Notes: a model not told the origin generated them from the letters alone. DNA of 20,196 nt from an uncultured Phocaeicola sp. (GCA_948566455.1 CAOYQO010000035.1:1-20196); one strand, 5' to 3'. Shown: positions 1 through 8,642, counted from the stretch's first letter. Program-made: numbers and translations.

Positions 1-57
1 GGCTTTTGACTTTATTATAACTTGGAGAGAAACACGCACGAGGCCGAATGCTTACCC

Positions 58-159
58 TTCACCTCACTCCATTTGATATTTCACCCAGGTGAAGCAGTTA
101 TTCCACTTGGGTGAAAGCGGCTGTTCACCTAAGCGAAGCTGCCTCTTCACCTTAGTGAA
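58..159. repeat. Tandem 22-nt repeat array, each unit a 14-nt palindrome
   Basis: Four clear units start at 80 (TTCACCCAGGTGAA), 101 (TTCCACTTGGGTGAA), 124 (TTCACCTAAGCGAA) and 146 (TTCACCTTAGTGAA). A degenerate fifth unit, TTCACCTCACTCCA, starts at 58. Start-to-start distances are 22, 21, 23 and 22 nt. Each unit is an inverted repeat TTCAC-N4-GTGAA, or a decayed form of it, and the units at 80, 124 and 146 are followed by GC. The arrangement is seen directly. I do not recognise the family. It could be an intergenic repeat, a row of protein-binding sites or a chain of small RNA hairpins. Confidence 0.7.
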
Positions 160-166
160 GCAATGA

Positions 167-352
167 ACGCACCCGAACAAAAATACGCCTTATGACGCTC
201 CCCTGCAATGGAACAACCGTAGCTATGACACAGGAATCAGAACAACCGATATCCGTCAAACCAAATTTGGCAGCGGAGAATGGCAAACCGTTTCGGGGGG
301 ATTTAGAATGTATTTTCACGGTACATTACTGATTTACAGCAAAATAACGTGA
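167..352 (+). pseudogene. Possible decayed 3' end of an outer-membrane beta-barrel gene
   Basis: An open frame of 61 codons runs from just after an in-frame TGA (164-166) to TGA at 350-352. Its product contains QWNNRSYDTGIRT and later GEWQTVSGGFRMYF, with the alternating aromatic and polar residues and the near-terminal FRMYF typical of the last strands of Bacteroidota outer-membrane beta-barrels. There is no plausible start or signal peptide, and the palindromic repeat array lies immediately upstream, so an intact gene is excluded. Eleven residues follow the FRMYF, which suggests the original stop was lost. The barrel assignment is inferred from residue pattern alone, and a chance open frame is possible. 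Confidence 0.3.
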
Positions 353-382
353 AAAATCCAAGATGACAATATACGTATAATC

Positions 383-412
383 AAAAAAACTCCCTTGGTA
401 CAACCAAGGGAG
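383..412 (-). terminator. Intrinsic terminator of the GH43-GH51 operon
   Basis: A perfect 10-bp stem, CTCCCTTGGT (390-399) with ACCAAGGGAG (403-412), encloses a 3-nt loop. On the minus strand it is followed directly by seven T residues (complement of A383-A389). This is the textbook form of a rho-independent terminator for transcripts coming from the GH51 gene. Confidence 0.85.
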
Positions 413-456
413 ACAGGTATACATTTCCTTTAAAAGTTCCGGATGCAGTTGGGATT

Positions 457-482
457 ATAAAGCAGCCCTTCGGCTGCTTTAT
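457..482 (-). terminator. First hairpin after the GH51 gene
   Basis: A perfect 11-bp inverted repeat, ATAAAGCAGCC (457-467) with GGCTGCTTTAT (472-482), has a four-base CTTC loop. It lies 45 nt past the GH51 stop. No separate T-run follows on either strand, but the stem itself ends in TTTAT on both strands. It may act as a weak bidirectional terminator or as a 3'-end stabilising hairpin ahead of the stronger terminator at 383-412. Confidence 0.6.
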
Positions 483-527
483 GTTTCTCTATCCTCTGTG
501 TTAGCATTTAAAGGAATGATTCATCTT

Positions 528-2507
528 TTACTTATTACTTGCCTTAACAAACTTATAAAGCACGAAAGTCTTGGGCGCCATCTCTACATTCAGTACATTA
601 CCCTCAATCGTAACATCACTTTCTTTCGGAGTGATGACATTCGGATGCTCTACCGTGTTATCTTTATCCAAATCGGCAGACTGGAGCGTGATGCATTTAC
701 CTTCCACAAGTTTATCACTCTTCTTCAATCCGTTGAAAGTCACTGATACCGGTTGTGCCTTATCCGAAGTATTGGCAATTTTCACGATACAAGCCTTTTC
801 ATCCTTATCCCATACGGCACTGGCAAACAGACCATCCTGTCCTTCCTGACCGCTCACAGCTTTTTTATCCATTGTCAACGGCAATACATGCGTGCCTTTA
901 TTATGACTGTACAACTGTTGTACATAGTAACTGCAAGTACGGACGGAATTCAGATTATCAAACCAAATCAAATCCGGACGCCACTGCCACCCTTCCACAT
1001 GAGCAAACAAAGGCGCATAAGTAGCCATGTGTACCACATCGGCATTGCGTTCCAGTCCGGTCATGAACGCAGCTTCCATTAAAGCAGCATTAAAATGGTT
1101 CCATTTCTTGCCTTTTCCATGACAAGCATATTCTCCGGCAAAGACCTTCGGACCTTTGCGGTCGTAATTGTCATAACGGTTACCTTGTGCCAGGAACCAG
1201 CTTTCGGGACGATAGAAATGCTCATCCACCAAATCCACTTTCAGATTTTTCATTTCCGGCCATAAGTAATCAAAGTCTTTACCTTCAGACTGAGGTCCCG
1301 AACTGCCGACAATCTTGATTTCGGGATGCGCCTTACGAAGCACCTCGACAAACTGTTTCAGACGTTCCGGATATTCCGGTCCCCATTGTTCGTTACCAAT
1401 ACCCAAGAACTTCAAGTTGAAGGGAGCAGGATGTCCCATATCCGCACGAACTTTTCCCCAAGTAGTCGTAACATCACCATTGGCAAATTCAATCAGATCC
1501 AATGCATCCTGTATATACGAATCAAGTTTGGACAAGCTGACCTGCTGGTCGGGGTCATTCTGATACTGGCATACCAGTCCGCAGTTCAGAATAGGCAACG
1601 GTTCGGCGCCTATATCCTCCGACAACTGGAAATACTCAAAGAAGCCCAGTCCGTAAGTCTGGAAATAATCGGGGAAGAAACGATGCTTGAACGTATAATG
1701 CCAGCGGTTTTCATTCAACGGACGATTCTCTACCGCACCTACTGTTTTTTTCCATTCGTAACGGGTAGCCTCATCCGTACCTTCCACAATACAGCCGCCG
1801 GGAAAACGGAAAACACCGGGTTTGATATCATATAAAGCCTGCACCAAGTCCTTGCGAAGCCCGTTCTTACGTTCTTTCCAAGTATCCACAGGGAAAAGAG
1901 AAACATGTTCCAGATCCACCGTTCCCGCACTTTCAAGGAAAATACGGAGATGAGCCTTGGGTTCCGTTCTCGGCGATTTCAATATCACCTCATATTGTTT
2001 CCAATCCTTCGAGTTCACTGTCAGTTCTTTTGACTCAAAAGCCTGACGTTCCTCCATCGTATCATTCTTGATCAATTCAATGCGAAGTTTCTGGTTCTCA
2101 CCACGTGCCCATACGGAAAAACGGTACTCGGCTCCTTCCTTGACACCTATACCGAAGAAACCTTCGTTTTCAATCCCTGTATGTTTTTCCCTGTGCCCGG
2201 AATTACCCAGACGGACATAATGCGGATTTCGTTCAAACGGCCCGTCATCCATCAAGGTCACGTTACCGAAAACATTCCACCCCATAAAACGTTGCGGGAA
2301 TTCGAATGAACGGTTCTTTACCAGTTCGGCATACAATCCTCCGTCGGCTCCATAATTAATGTCCTCAAAAAACAAACCATACATGGTTGGTTGTATTTCC
2401 GCACCAAGTTTATTGGTCTGCACGACCATGTTGTGCGCATTCTGTGCATGTAGCGCTACTCCGGCAGCAAATACCCATGCTGTGAATAGAGTTCGGTGTA
2501 ATTTCAT
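528..2507 (-). CDS. GH51 alpha-L-arabinofuranosidase, exported
   Basis: A 659-residue enzyme that removes terminal alpha-L-arabinofuranosyl units, here probably from arabinan oligosaccharides. Residues 1-21 are a type I signal peptide ending ALHA before QNAHN, so the mature enzyme should be periplasmic. The order is a short N-terminal part with the GH51 signature GLFFEDINYGADGG (44-57), a carbohydrate-binding-like beta-sandwich insert (about 80-205), the TIM barrel, and the C-terminal beta-sandwich (about 540-655). The acid/base is E373 in GIGNEQWG and the nucleophile is E459 in FAGEYACHG; both are intact. The gene is second in an operon, 23 nt after the GH43 gene, and is followed by two hairpins. 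Exported GH51 with this insert is common in Bacteroides arabinan loci (compare BT0348 and BT0368). Exact linkage preference cannot be read from the sequence. Confidence 0.93.
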   Translation of the reverse strand: MKLHRTLFTAWVFAAGVALHAQNAHNMVVQTNKLGAEIQPTMYGLFFEDINYGADGGLYAELVKNRSFEFPQRFMGWNVFGNVTLMDDGPFERNPHYVRLGNSGHREKHTGIENEGFFGIGVKEGAEYRFSVWARGENQKLRIELIKNDTMEERQAFESKELTVNSKDWKQYEVILKSPRTEPKAHLRIFLESAGTVDLEHVSLFPVDTWKERKNGLRKDLVQALYDIKPGVFRFPGGCIVEGTDEATRYEWKKTVGAVENRPLNENRWHYTFKHRFFPDYFQTYGLGFFEYFQLSEDIGAEPLPILNCGLVCQYQNDPDQQVSLSKLDSYIQDALDLIEFANGDVTTTWGKVRADMGHPAPFNLKFLGIGNEQWGPEYPERLKQFVEVLRKAHPEIKIVGSSGPQSEGKDFDYLWPEMKNLKVDLVDEHFYRPESWFLAQGNRYDNYDRKGPKVFAGEYACHGKGKKWNHFNAALMEAAFMTGLERNADVVHMATYAPLFAHVEGWQWRPDLIWFDNLNSVRTCSYYVQQLYSHNKGTHVLPLTMDKKAVSGQEGQDGLFASAVWDKDEKACIVKIANTSDKAQPVSVTFNGLKKSDKLVEGKCITLQSADLDKDNTVEHPNVITPKESDVTIEGNVLNVEMAPKTFVLYKFVKASNK

Positions 2508-2530
2508 GATAGTAATATTATTAATTTTTA

Positions 2531-4027
2531 TTAGTTAATTCTCTTTCCCCATACCGAATGCCCTTGAGCATCCAGGCCGGTAAAGAGAATGGTTTCTGTT
2601 TCATTTTCCCAATCGTGTCCGGCAAAGATAATCAAATTGTTAATATCTTCTGTGGCTGTTTTTATAGTAAGAAGTTGTTTTTTAACATTAAAATCCCAAG
2701 TTGCATCTCCAACACTGCCATCTGCTTCCAAAACGACACGGGCAGACAATGCCTGCTCCCCATTTCGCAAGTCTCCCTCGCCCCACATTATCTGACCGGC
2801 CTCCAAGCTACGTTCCAGAGGCGGCTCCTGAAGACGGATAATTTCCCACTCACCTGCCAAATCTTCTTTAGTGAAAGAGCGCGGAGCAGTACCTGCATAG
2901 CGTTCGGGAGAAACCACAGGCCATCCGTTTACAGTAAAGAACACTTCACGTACATGCAGATCCATCAACTGGTTCTGAGGAGAGAGCCGTCCCTGATGAG
3001 TCATAAAATAACGGCCGTCACCGGCGTCAATAAGACCGCAATGAGCCGTTCCCGCCCATCCCGGATGATTTTCGAAGCGGTAAGGAGCTGTCAAAATGGG
3101 AACATTATTCGTTGTATCTTTTATATCCTCTCCATAGAAATCCACAAAAGGCCCTTCGGGAGAATCGGAATAAGCGACACGTACATTATAGGTAGTCATC
3201 AGCGGATCGTAGGATGTAAACAGATAATATTTGCCAAGTTCCGGCTGATACATGATTTCCGGCGCTTCCAGATTGTCTTTCCGGTAATTGGCCCGACGTG
3301 CTATCAAGTGCCCATGATCCTCCGGCTGCATAGTCATTCCTGTTTCGGGATTCAGTTCCACACAGTACAGACCGCCGAAATAAGAGCCATAATGCATCCA
3401 CCACTTTCCGGTTTCCGGGTCCTCAATAACAGAAGGGTCTATGGCATTCATCGCATCCCCTTCCCCTGTCTTGACCACACACCCTTTCTGTATCCAGGGA
3501 CCTTCGGGAGAATCCGACTCGGCCATACCGATATAGGATGTATTCCTGCCGAATGCCGATACACAATAATACAAACGATAAATACCCTGATAAGGCATCA
3601 GGAAGGGAGCCCAAATGTTAGTCGCCCCTTTTCCTTCCGCCTGACTATGGACCCATTCTATAGCCGGAGCAGGTATTTCGGGAAAGGCCCATCCCACAAA
3701 ATCCCAATGTACCAGATCTTTTGATTTGCGTACCTGGATAAAACCTAACGGTACATTCTTCTCTTCCGCCTCTTTCCGGTTCTCGGCAAAGATAGCATCA
3801 GTGGAATACATATAATAGGTATCCCCTATTTTTTTACAGGCCGGATCGTGTACATTATACGTTCCCCACTGCTTGTAATTTTCCATAGACGAAAGGGCGG
3901 TATAATCATCCACCCAAGGATTCGGTGAAGGAACAGGCACGAAAGCCGTAGGTGCATTGCATGATACCAATGCCCCTACGACCAACAGGCCTAAACCAAC
4001 CAACCTATTTATTATTAACCTCTTCAT
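2531..4027 (-). CDS. GH43 arabinanase-type lipoprotein, first gene of the leftward operon
   Basis: A 498-residue glycoside hydrolase of the GH43 endo-alpha-1,5-L-arabinanase type. From the start at 4027 a short, basic signal peptide ends in LVSC with lipidated C23. In-frame ATGs at 4033 and 4066 would only lengthen the n-region, so I prefer 4027. The five-bladed propeller carries the three catalytic acids: base D61 (VHDP), pKa-setting D197 (AIDP) and acid E254 (LEAPE). H329 in GTAHCG matches the metal-binding His of arabinanases. A C-terminal beta domain (about 380-498) is typical of extracellular arabinanases in this phylum. The residues after the Cys (NAPTAF) are not acidic, unlike the surface-export signal on the downstream-operon GH43, so an inner-facing, periplasmic location is likely. 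An exo-acting or oligosaccharide-specific role is possible. Confidence 0.88.
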   Translation of the reverse strand: MKRLIINRLVGLGLLVVGALVSCNAPTAFVPVPSPNPWVDDYTALSSMENYKQWGTYNVHDPACKKIGDTYYMYSTDAIFAENRKEAEEKNVPLGFIQVRKSKDLVHWDFVGWAFPEIPAPAIEWVHSQAEGKGATNIWAPFLMPYQGIYRLYYCVSAFGRNTSYIGMAESDSPEGPWIQKGCVVKTGEGDAMNAIDPSVIEDPETGKWWMHYGSYFGGLYCVELNPETGMTMQPEDHGHLIARRANYRKDNLEAPEIMYQPELGKYYLFTSYDPLMTTYNVRVAYSDSPEGPFVDFYGEDIKDTTNNVPILTAPYRFENHPGWAGTAHCGLIDAGDGRYFMTHQGRLSPQNQLMDLHVREVFFTVNGWPVVSPERYAGTAPRSFTKEDLAGEWEIIRLQEPPLERSLEAGQIMWGEGDLRNGEQALSARVVLEADGSVGDATWDFNVKKQLLTIKTATEDINNLIIFAGHDWENETETILFTGLDAQGHSVWGKRIN

Positions 4028-4102
4028 GTCCATGAATAATCTTTGAGGAAAAAATTGCTGTTTCATAGTATTTTGTTTATTATATGACCATTTGCTAATG
4101 TA

Positions 4103-4175
4103 CTAATTTGTCAATGGCCATGTGGCATATAGCGCAGCCAATTGGCACATTGGCATATTGACACATTGACTAATT
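4103..4175. repeat. 8-nt tandem repeats with an opposing arm, in the leader of the GH43-GH51 operon
   Basis: Four consecutive 8-mers, ATTGGCAC, ATTGGCAT, ATTGACAC and ATTGACTA, followed by ATT, fill 4141-4175. The opposite orientation appears at 4103-4125 (CTAATTTGTCAATG and beyond), so AATTTGTCAATG can pair with ATTGACTAATT across the segment to form a long imperfect hairpin. If the -7 box at 4186-4193 is used, this lies in the 5' untranslated leader of the leftward mRNA. A role in mRNA stability or translation is inference; it may simply be an unstable low-complexity tract. Confidence 0.6.
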
Positions 4176-4185
4176 ATTATTAATG

Positions 4186-4193
4186 CAAATATA
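4186..4193 (-). promoter_or_regulatory. -7 box of the GH43-GH51 operon promoter
   Basis: On the minus strand the sequence is TATATTTG, a perfect match to the Bacteroidota TAnnTTTG -7 element. It lies 21 nt downstream of the GTCCACC direct repeat (4215-4242). I see no clear TTTG -33 element at the right distance, which fits an activator-dependent promoter. It predicts a leader of about 150 nt. Confidence 0.7.
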
Positions 4194-4214
4194 GCTGCAA
4201 CCAAAAGCTCGCCA

Positions 4215-4242
4215 GGTGGACAATATCGCTTAAAGGGTGGAC
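4215..4242 (-). promoter_or_regulatory. Predicted HTCS operator: GTCCACC direct repeat, 21-nt period
   Basis: On the minus strand GTCCACC occurs at 4242-4236 and again at 4221-4215, exactly 21 nt apart (two helical turns), with a 14-nt spacer. The same element, in the same orientation relative to its gene, precedes the SusC operon (10817-10844). Two in-line half-sites two turns apart are what an AraC-family DNA-binding dimer would recognise. The adjacent HTCS gene encodes such a domain, so assignment to it is inferred from proximity and sharing. The HTCS start lies only 112 nt away on the other side, so the site might also affect that gene. Confidence 0.72.
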
Positions 4243-4301
4243 ATTTGTACAGCAGAGGGATAAAAATGATTTGTTTGTTTTTAAGGAAAAACGAAAAGGT
4301 A

Positions 4302-4309
4302 TATCTTTG
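4302..4309 (+). promoter_or_regulatory. -7 box of the HTCS gene promoter
   Basis: TATCTTTG is a perfect TAnnTTTG. TTTG at 4274-4277 lies 24 nt upstream, slightly too far for a canonical -33 element. Transcription from this box would begin near 4315-4317, almost on top of the ATG at 4318. That supports translation starting at the next ATG, 4354, with a leader of about 40 nt. Confidence 0.6.
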
Positions 4310-4353
4310 TTTCCATAATGGTATATTCTTACGTCATTAATGAACTACACACT

Positions 4354-7300
4354 ATGAAAAGACATTCTTTGCTATTTGCTCTGTTCATCTTTCTGTCGAG
4401 CCTGTCTATACAAGCTGAAGGGACCGCCGGAAAATGGTCTGAACGCTATAACGTCACCGCTATTACGATGGATGAAGGACTGCCTCACAACTTCGTGGAC
4501 GATATATTGAAAGACAGCCAGGGCTTTTTATGGATTGCCACCCGTGGGGAAGGAATCGCCCGTTATGACGGTTATGAATTTACCGCCTTCAATATGGGAA
4601 GCACCCACACCAAACTACGAAGCAACTTCATAAACAAACTGTGTGAGGATAACTTCAAGCGTATTTGGGCTGTCAGTGAAATGGGTATTGACATATTGGA
4701 TATACAAACCATGCAGACTGTACAAGTCGCTGATACGAAAGACAAACTTATTTCACTGTGCAACCGCCCCTCCCATCTCATTCTCCATAGCAAAGCGGGA
4801 AATATTTGGGTTTGTTCGGAAAACAATTTATTCAAAATTACCTTTGACAAACAAGGAAATATAAGACAGATCATTAAAATATGCGAAGTGCCGGCAGGAG
4901 AATCCGTCCGGACTATTTGTGAGGTGGAAGACTATCTTTGGATAAACTACAAAGACGGTATCTACCGCATCAAAGAATCGGCTATGGAAGTACAGGAACC
5001 CACATTCATTTCATCTGCCCTGCAATTACCCGGTGTGTCCATACAAGTAATCTGCCGGAAAGAAAATGAAATTTGGATTGGCAGCGCACAAGGCCTTTTC
5101 CGATACAATATGGATACGGAACTGATGAAGCATTATATGTACGATCCGAATGACAACAACTCGCTTTCCCAAAACTTTATCACAGACATAGCAGAAACAG
5201 GAGAACATACCATGCTGGTCGCCACCCTAAAAGGTATAAACCTTTATAATGCGTTGACAGACAATTTTGAGCGGATAAATAAAGATACCGGAGAAGGAGA
5301 AATCGTACAAAACACATTGAACTGTGACTTCGTAAACTGTCTGCTGACCGATGGTGACATTATCTGGGTAGGAACCGAAGTGGGAGGGCTGAACAAGATG
5401 AGCCGCCGGATGCTGTTGGTACAAAACTATTATCATATTCCCACCATTCCCGGAAGTCTTTCCCAAAATCCCGTCAATGCCATTTATGAAGACCCGTCGG
5501 GTGTTTTATGGGTAGGAACCGTAGAAGGAGGTTTAAACCGGCGGGCTCCCGGCAGCAACACTTTTGAACACTATACCACTGATGCACCCGCCCACCTAAG
5601 CCATAATACCGTCAGTTGTTTTACCAGCGATAACGATGGAAGGCTCTGGATAGGAACCTGGGGAGGAGGCATAGGATGGATAGACATGAAAAATCCGCAG
5701 AACAAACAATTCCACCACATAGAAATACCCGAATACGGAGACTTCTCATGGGGATGGGCCGGAAGTATCTGCTATGACCACTTGAATAATGCCATCTGGG
5801 TGGGAACCAGTACCAATATCTATGTTTACGACTTGAAAACACAAACGCTCACCGAACCATTCAAGGGTATGAACCTAGGTGGAATTGAAGGCTGTACAGG
5901 ATACTATATAGATAAGGATAACCACCTGTGGCTGGGACTTACAGAAGGACTTTGCCGAATAGATCTAAGCAGTTTGAAAGCCCCCAGACTGATTTATCAA
6001 CTCTGGAGGATCAAGCTGGACGAACCGGAATCAAAGTTGAAGGAAAGGGTAACCTACATCACCCAGTCTAAAGACGGAACCCTATGGATAGGCAGCAACG
6101 GATATGGTTTCTACAAATCCTCACCAACAGAAAACGGAGAATATACCTTCCGCTCCTTCACCACCGAAGACGGACTGATAAACAACAGTGTCCGCTGCAT
6201 ATCGGAAGATAAAGAAGGGTATCTTTGGATTACCACCACCAACGGACTCTCCCGCTTCAATCCTAACAACAACAGCTTCTTCAACTATACCCGGAAAGAC
6301 GGACTATTATCCAACCAGTTCTATTGGAACGCAATATGCCGTGCCGCCAATGGAGATTTGTATGTAGGAAGTACTAAAGGGCTGTCTGTAGTCAAACCAG
6401 TCATAGACACAAATCCCAAGGAGGCTGTTCCTCTGGCATTCACCCATGTTCGTGTGGCCAATGAAGAACGATTGTACACAAACGGCACCCTACAGTTACA
6501 CGAACGCGACAAATCTCTCTATATTGAATTTGCCGCACTGGATTATGATGCATCGACATTCGCCAATTATTATTACCGCTTGAAAGGATTTGACGACAAA
6601 TGGATAAAAGTGCCGGCCAACAGGCGACAAGCCGCCTATACCAACCTGCGTCCCGGCAACTATACTTTCGAACTGCGTTATGCCCCCGACGGCAAACAAT
6701 GGCTGGAAGAAATGGCAGAACTCCACATTGCCGTATCACCTTATTTCTATAAAACCATCTGGTTCATTCTGTCCATATTGGTTCTTCTATCTTTCCTTAT
6801 ATATAAGGTATTATCATGGAGGCTTCGTTCGTTAAAAGAACAACAAGAAATGCTCCACATCAAAGTAGAGGAACGTACCCGTGAACTGGAAGAACAAAAA
6901 AAACTGCTTTCCACTCAGGCAAGCGAGCTCTATCGTCAAAACCAACTATTGAAACAGCAAAACGAAAAAATAACCAAACAAAAAGGGCAATTGATACAAA
7001 TGTCAAAGAAAGTACAGGAATTGACGGTTGACAAACTCGCCTTCTTCACCAATATCACCCATGAATTCCGTACTCCGTTGACATTAATCGTAGGACCTAT
7101 AGAAAGGGCATTGAAACTAAGCTACAATCCTCAAGTCATTGAACAATTACATTTTGTGGAGCGCAACTCAAAATATCTGCTCTCACTGGTCAACCAATTA
7201 ATGGACTTCCGCAAAGTAGAATCAGGGAAAATGGAAATTGTCCGCAACCCGGGCAACTTTGCCAAGTTACTCAATGAACTGCTGGTTCCCTTCGACGCAT

Positions 7301-8580
7301 ATGCATCCGAAAGAGGAATAACCATCGAACGTCGTTTCCGCCTTCCTTCATGTGAAATCATGTACGATGAGGATGCCATGCATAAAGTGATTGTCAATTT
7401 GATAGGAAATGCTTTGAAATTTACCCCCAAAGGAGGACAAATTACCATCTATGCCACCCCCTTCCGCCAGGAAGAGCAGGAAAAGTTGTTCATCTGTATC
7501 CGGGATACGGGGCCAGGACTGCCCGAAGAAGAGATAGACAAAGTATTCAACCGCTTCTACCAATCACAAAACAAGACGCATTCCTCTATCAACGGACAAA
7601 GCGGGACCGGAATCGGCCTCTATCTATGCAAACGAATTGTCCAGTTGCATGGAGGTTCAATTTGTGCCAAGAATAATCAGAGCAAAGGATGTTCTTTCCG
7701 TATTTTACTTCCTTTGCAATATGCCGATGCAAACAGTCTGCCCGCACCAACAGAGCAAGTTAAAGAACCGGTAGAATCTCCGCTGGCCTTGCAACCTGCC
7801 ACCAATGGAAAACTGACGATTCTGGTAGTAGAAGACAACAAAGATATGCGCGCCTATATCCGTTCCATTCTGGCCGAATATTATAACGTGCTCAAAGCAT
7901 CCCAAGGTGAAGAAGCATTGACTGTGCTCCAATCCCAGAACGTGGATTTCATAGTCAGTGACTTGATGATGCCTGTCATGGATGGTATGGAACTGTCCCG
8001 CCGGGTAAAATCCAATTTCGCCATCTCACATATCCCCTTCCTGATGCTCACAGCCAAAACATCCAACGAATCGCGCATCGAAAGCTTCCGTATAGGTGTA
8101 GACGAATACCTGCTGAAACCATTTGATGATACTTTGCTGCTGGCCCGGATATCCAATATACTGGAAAACCGCAAACGTTTCCAACAAAAGTTCTCATACA
8201 GTATGGACGTGGATGCACTGAATATCGAAAAAGAATCCAGTGACAAGAAATTCCTGGACAAGGCGATGCAGATTGTGAAAGAAAACTATAAGAACTCCTA
8301 TTACGAAATAAGCGATTTCATCGAAGCAATGGGGGTAAGCAAAAGTTTGATGAACAAAAAAATGCAAAATCTGACGGGACAGTCTGCCGGACAATTCATG
8401 CGTAACTACCGGCTGAATCTTGCGCGGGAACTTATTATCCGTAACCGGCTGACGCACAATATGAATATATCTGAGATAGCATACGAAGTGGGATTCAATG
8501 ATCCCAAATACTTCACACGCTGCTTTACAAAACATTTCGGAACAACACCCAGTTCGATGATGGAGAATGGAACCGACTGA
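4354..8580 (+). CDS. Hybrid two-component system (HTCS) sensor/regulator of the PUL
   Basis: A 1408-residue one-protein two-component system. A signal peptide (1-21, ending SIQA) precedes a periplasmic sensor made of two-component-regulator propeller repeats (about 30-690; LWIATRGEGIARYDG-like blades recur) and a Y_Y_Y domain (about 705-775). One membrane helix follows (about 802-820), then a coiled coil, a histidine kinase with phospho-acceptor H903 in THEFRTPL, an N box (NLIGNALKF, N1019), and G boxes (DTGPGLP, GTGIGLYL). A receiver domain has E1160/D1161, phospho-acceptor D1203 and K1255. An AraC-type DNA-binding domain closes the protein (about 1310-1405). All key residues are intact. I chose the ATG at 4354 over 4318 because it gives a clean signal peptide and a sensible leader. 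By analogy with BT0366 of B. thetaiotaomicron it should bind an arabinan oligosaccharide and activate the flanking operons. Confidence 0.95.
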   Translation: MKRHSLLFALFIFLSSLSIQAEGTAGKWSERYNVTAITMDEGLPHNFVDDILKDSQGFLWIATRGEGIARYDGYEFTAFNMGSTHTKLRSNFINKLCEDNFKRIWAVSEMGIDILDIQTMQTVQVADTKDKLISLCNRPSHLILHSKAGNIWVCSENNLFKITFDKQGNIRQIIKICEVPAGESVRTICEVEDYLWINYKDGIYRIKESAMEVQEPTFISSALQLPGVSIQVICRKENEIWIGSAQGLFRYNMDTELMKHYMYDPNDNNSLSQNFITDIAETGEHTMLVATLKGINLYNALTDNFERINKDTGEGEIVQNTLNCDFVNCLLTDGDIIWVGTEVGGLNKMSRRMLLVQNYYHIPTIPGSLSQNPVNAIYEDPSGVLWVGTVEGGLNRRAPGSNTFEHYTTDAPAHLSHNTVSCFTSDNDGRLWIGTWGGGIGWIDMKNPQNKQFHHIEIPEYGDFSWGWAGSICYDHLNNAIWVGTSTNIYVYDLKTQTLTEPFKGMNLGGIEGCTGYYIDKDNHLWLGLTEGLCRIDLSSLKAPRLIYQLWRIKLDEPESKLKERVTYITQSKDGTLWIGSNGYGFYKSSPTENGEYTFRSFTTEDGLINNSVRCISEDKEGYLWITTTNGLSRFNPNNNSFFNYTRKDGLLSNQFYWNAICRAANGDLYVGSTKGLSVVKPVIDTNPKEAVPLAFTHVRVANEERLYTNGTLQLHERDKSLYIEFAALDYDASTFANYYYRLKGFDDKWIKVPANRRQAAYTNLRPGNYTFELRYAPDGKQWLEEMAELHIAVSPYFYKTIWFILSILVLLSFLIYKVLSWRLRSLKEQQEMLHIKVEERTRELEEQKKLLSTQASELYRQNQLLKQQNEKITKQKGQLIQMSKKVQELTVDKLAFFTNITHEFRTPLTLIVGPIERALKLSYNPQVIEQLHFVERNSKYLLSLVNQLMDFRKVESGKMEIVRNPGNFAKLLNELLVPFDAYASERGITIERRFRLPSCEIMYDEDAMHKVIVNLIGNALKFTPKGGQITIYATPFRQEEQEKLFICIRDTGPGLPEEEIDKVFNRFYQSQNKTHSSINGQSGTGIGLYLCKRIVQLHGGSICAKNNQSKGCSFRILLPLQYADANSLPAPTEQVKEPVESPLALQPATNGKLTILVVEDNKDMRAYIRSILAEYYNVLKASQGEEALTVLQSQNVDFIVSDLMMPVMDGMELSRRVKSNFAISHIPFLMLTAKTSNESRIESFRIGVDEYLLKPFDDTLLLARISNILENRKRFQQKFSYSMDVDALNIEKESSDKKFLDKAMQIVKENYKNSYYEISDFIEAMGVSKSLMNKKMQNLTGQSAGQFMRNYRLNLARELIIRNRLTHNMNISEIAYEVGFNDPKYFTRCFTKHFGTTPSSMMENGTD

Positions 8581-8588
8581 CTTATTCC

Positions 8589-8642
8589 AGAGCGTAAAAT
8601 GAACGGATTGTATACCATAAATGCTCCGTTTTTCTACGCTCT
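8589..8642 (+). terminator. Two-part hairpin after the HTCS gene
   Basis: An outer 8-bp stem, AGAGCGTA (8589-8596) with TACGCTCT (8635-8642), encloses an inner 6-bp stem, AACGGA with TCCGTT. The inner stem is followed by TTTC. The hairpin begins 9 nt after the HTCS stop and ends 18 nt before the GH97 promoter box, so it probably separates the two transcripts. An ATG at 8599 lies within it and is not a likely start. Confidence 0.6.

Larger units (their letters stand above)
1..527. other. Intergenic region without an intact gene
   Basis: No intact gene is visible in these 527 bases. They contain an array of palindromic repeats (58-159), a short reading frame that looks like the decayed end of a plus-strand gene (167-352), and two strong hairpins (390-412 and 457-482) that end the minus-strand operon. 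The first 57 bases are AT-rich and I see nothing to call in them. Confidence 0.6.

Noticed and set aside
58..159. CRISPR array
   Set aside because: Unit and spacing (about 14-nt palindrome, about 8-nt gaps) are far too short for CRISPR spacers, the units are degenerate, and no cas genes are present.
2558..3724. A 388-codon open frame on the plus strand opposite the GH43 gene
   Set aside because: It is antisense to a GH43 with intact catalytic motifs, its translation has no recognisable domain or signal peptide, and its composition is that of a shadow frame.
4271..4309. Canonical -33/-7 promoter pair for the HTCS gene
   Set aside because: TTTG is present, but 24 nt before the -7 box, a few bases beyond the usual spacing, so only the -7 element is claimed.
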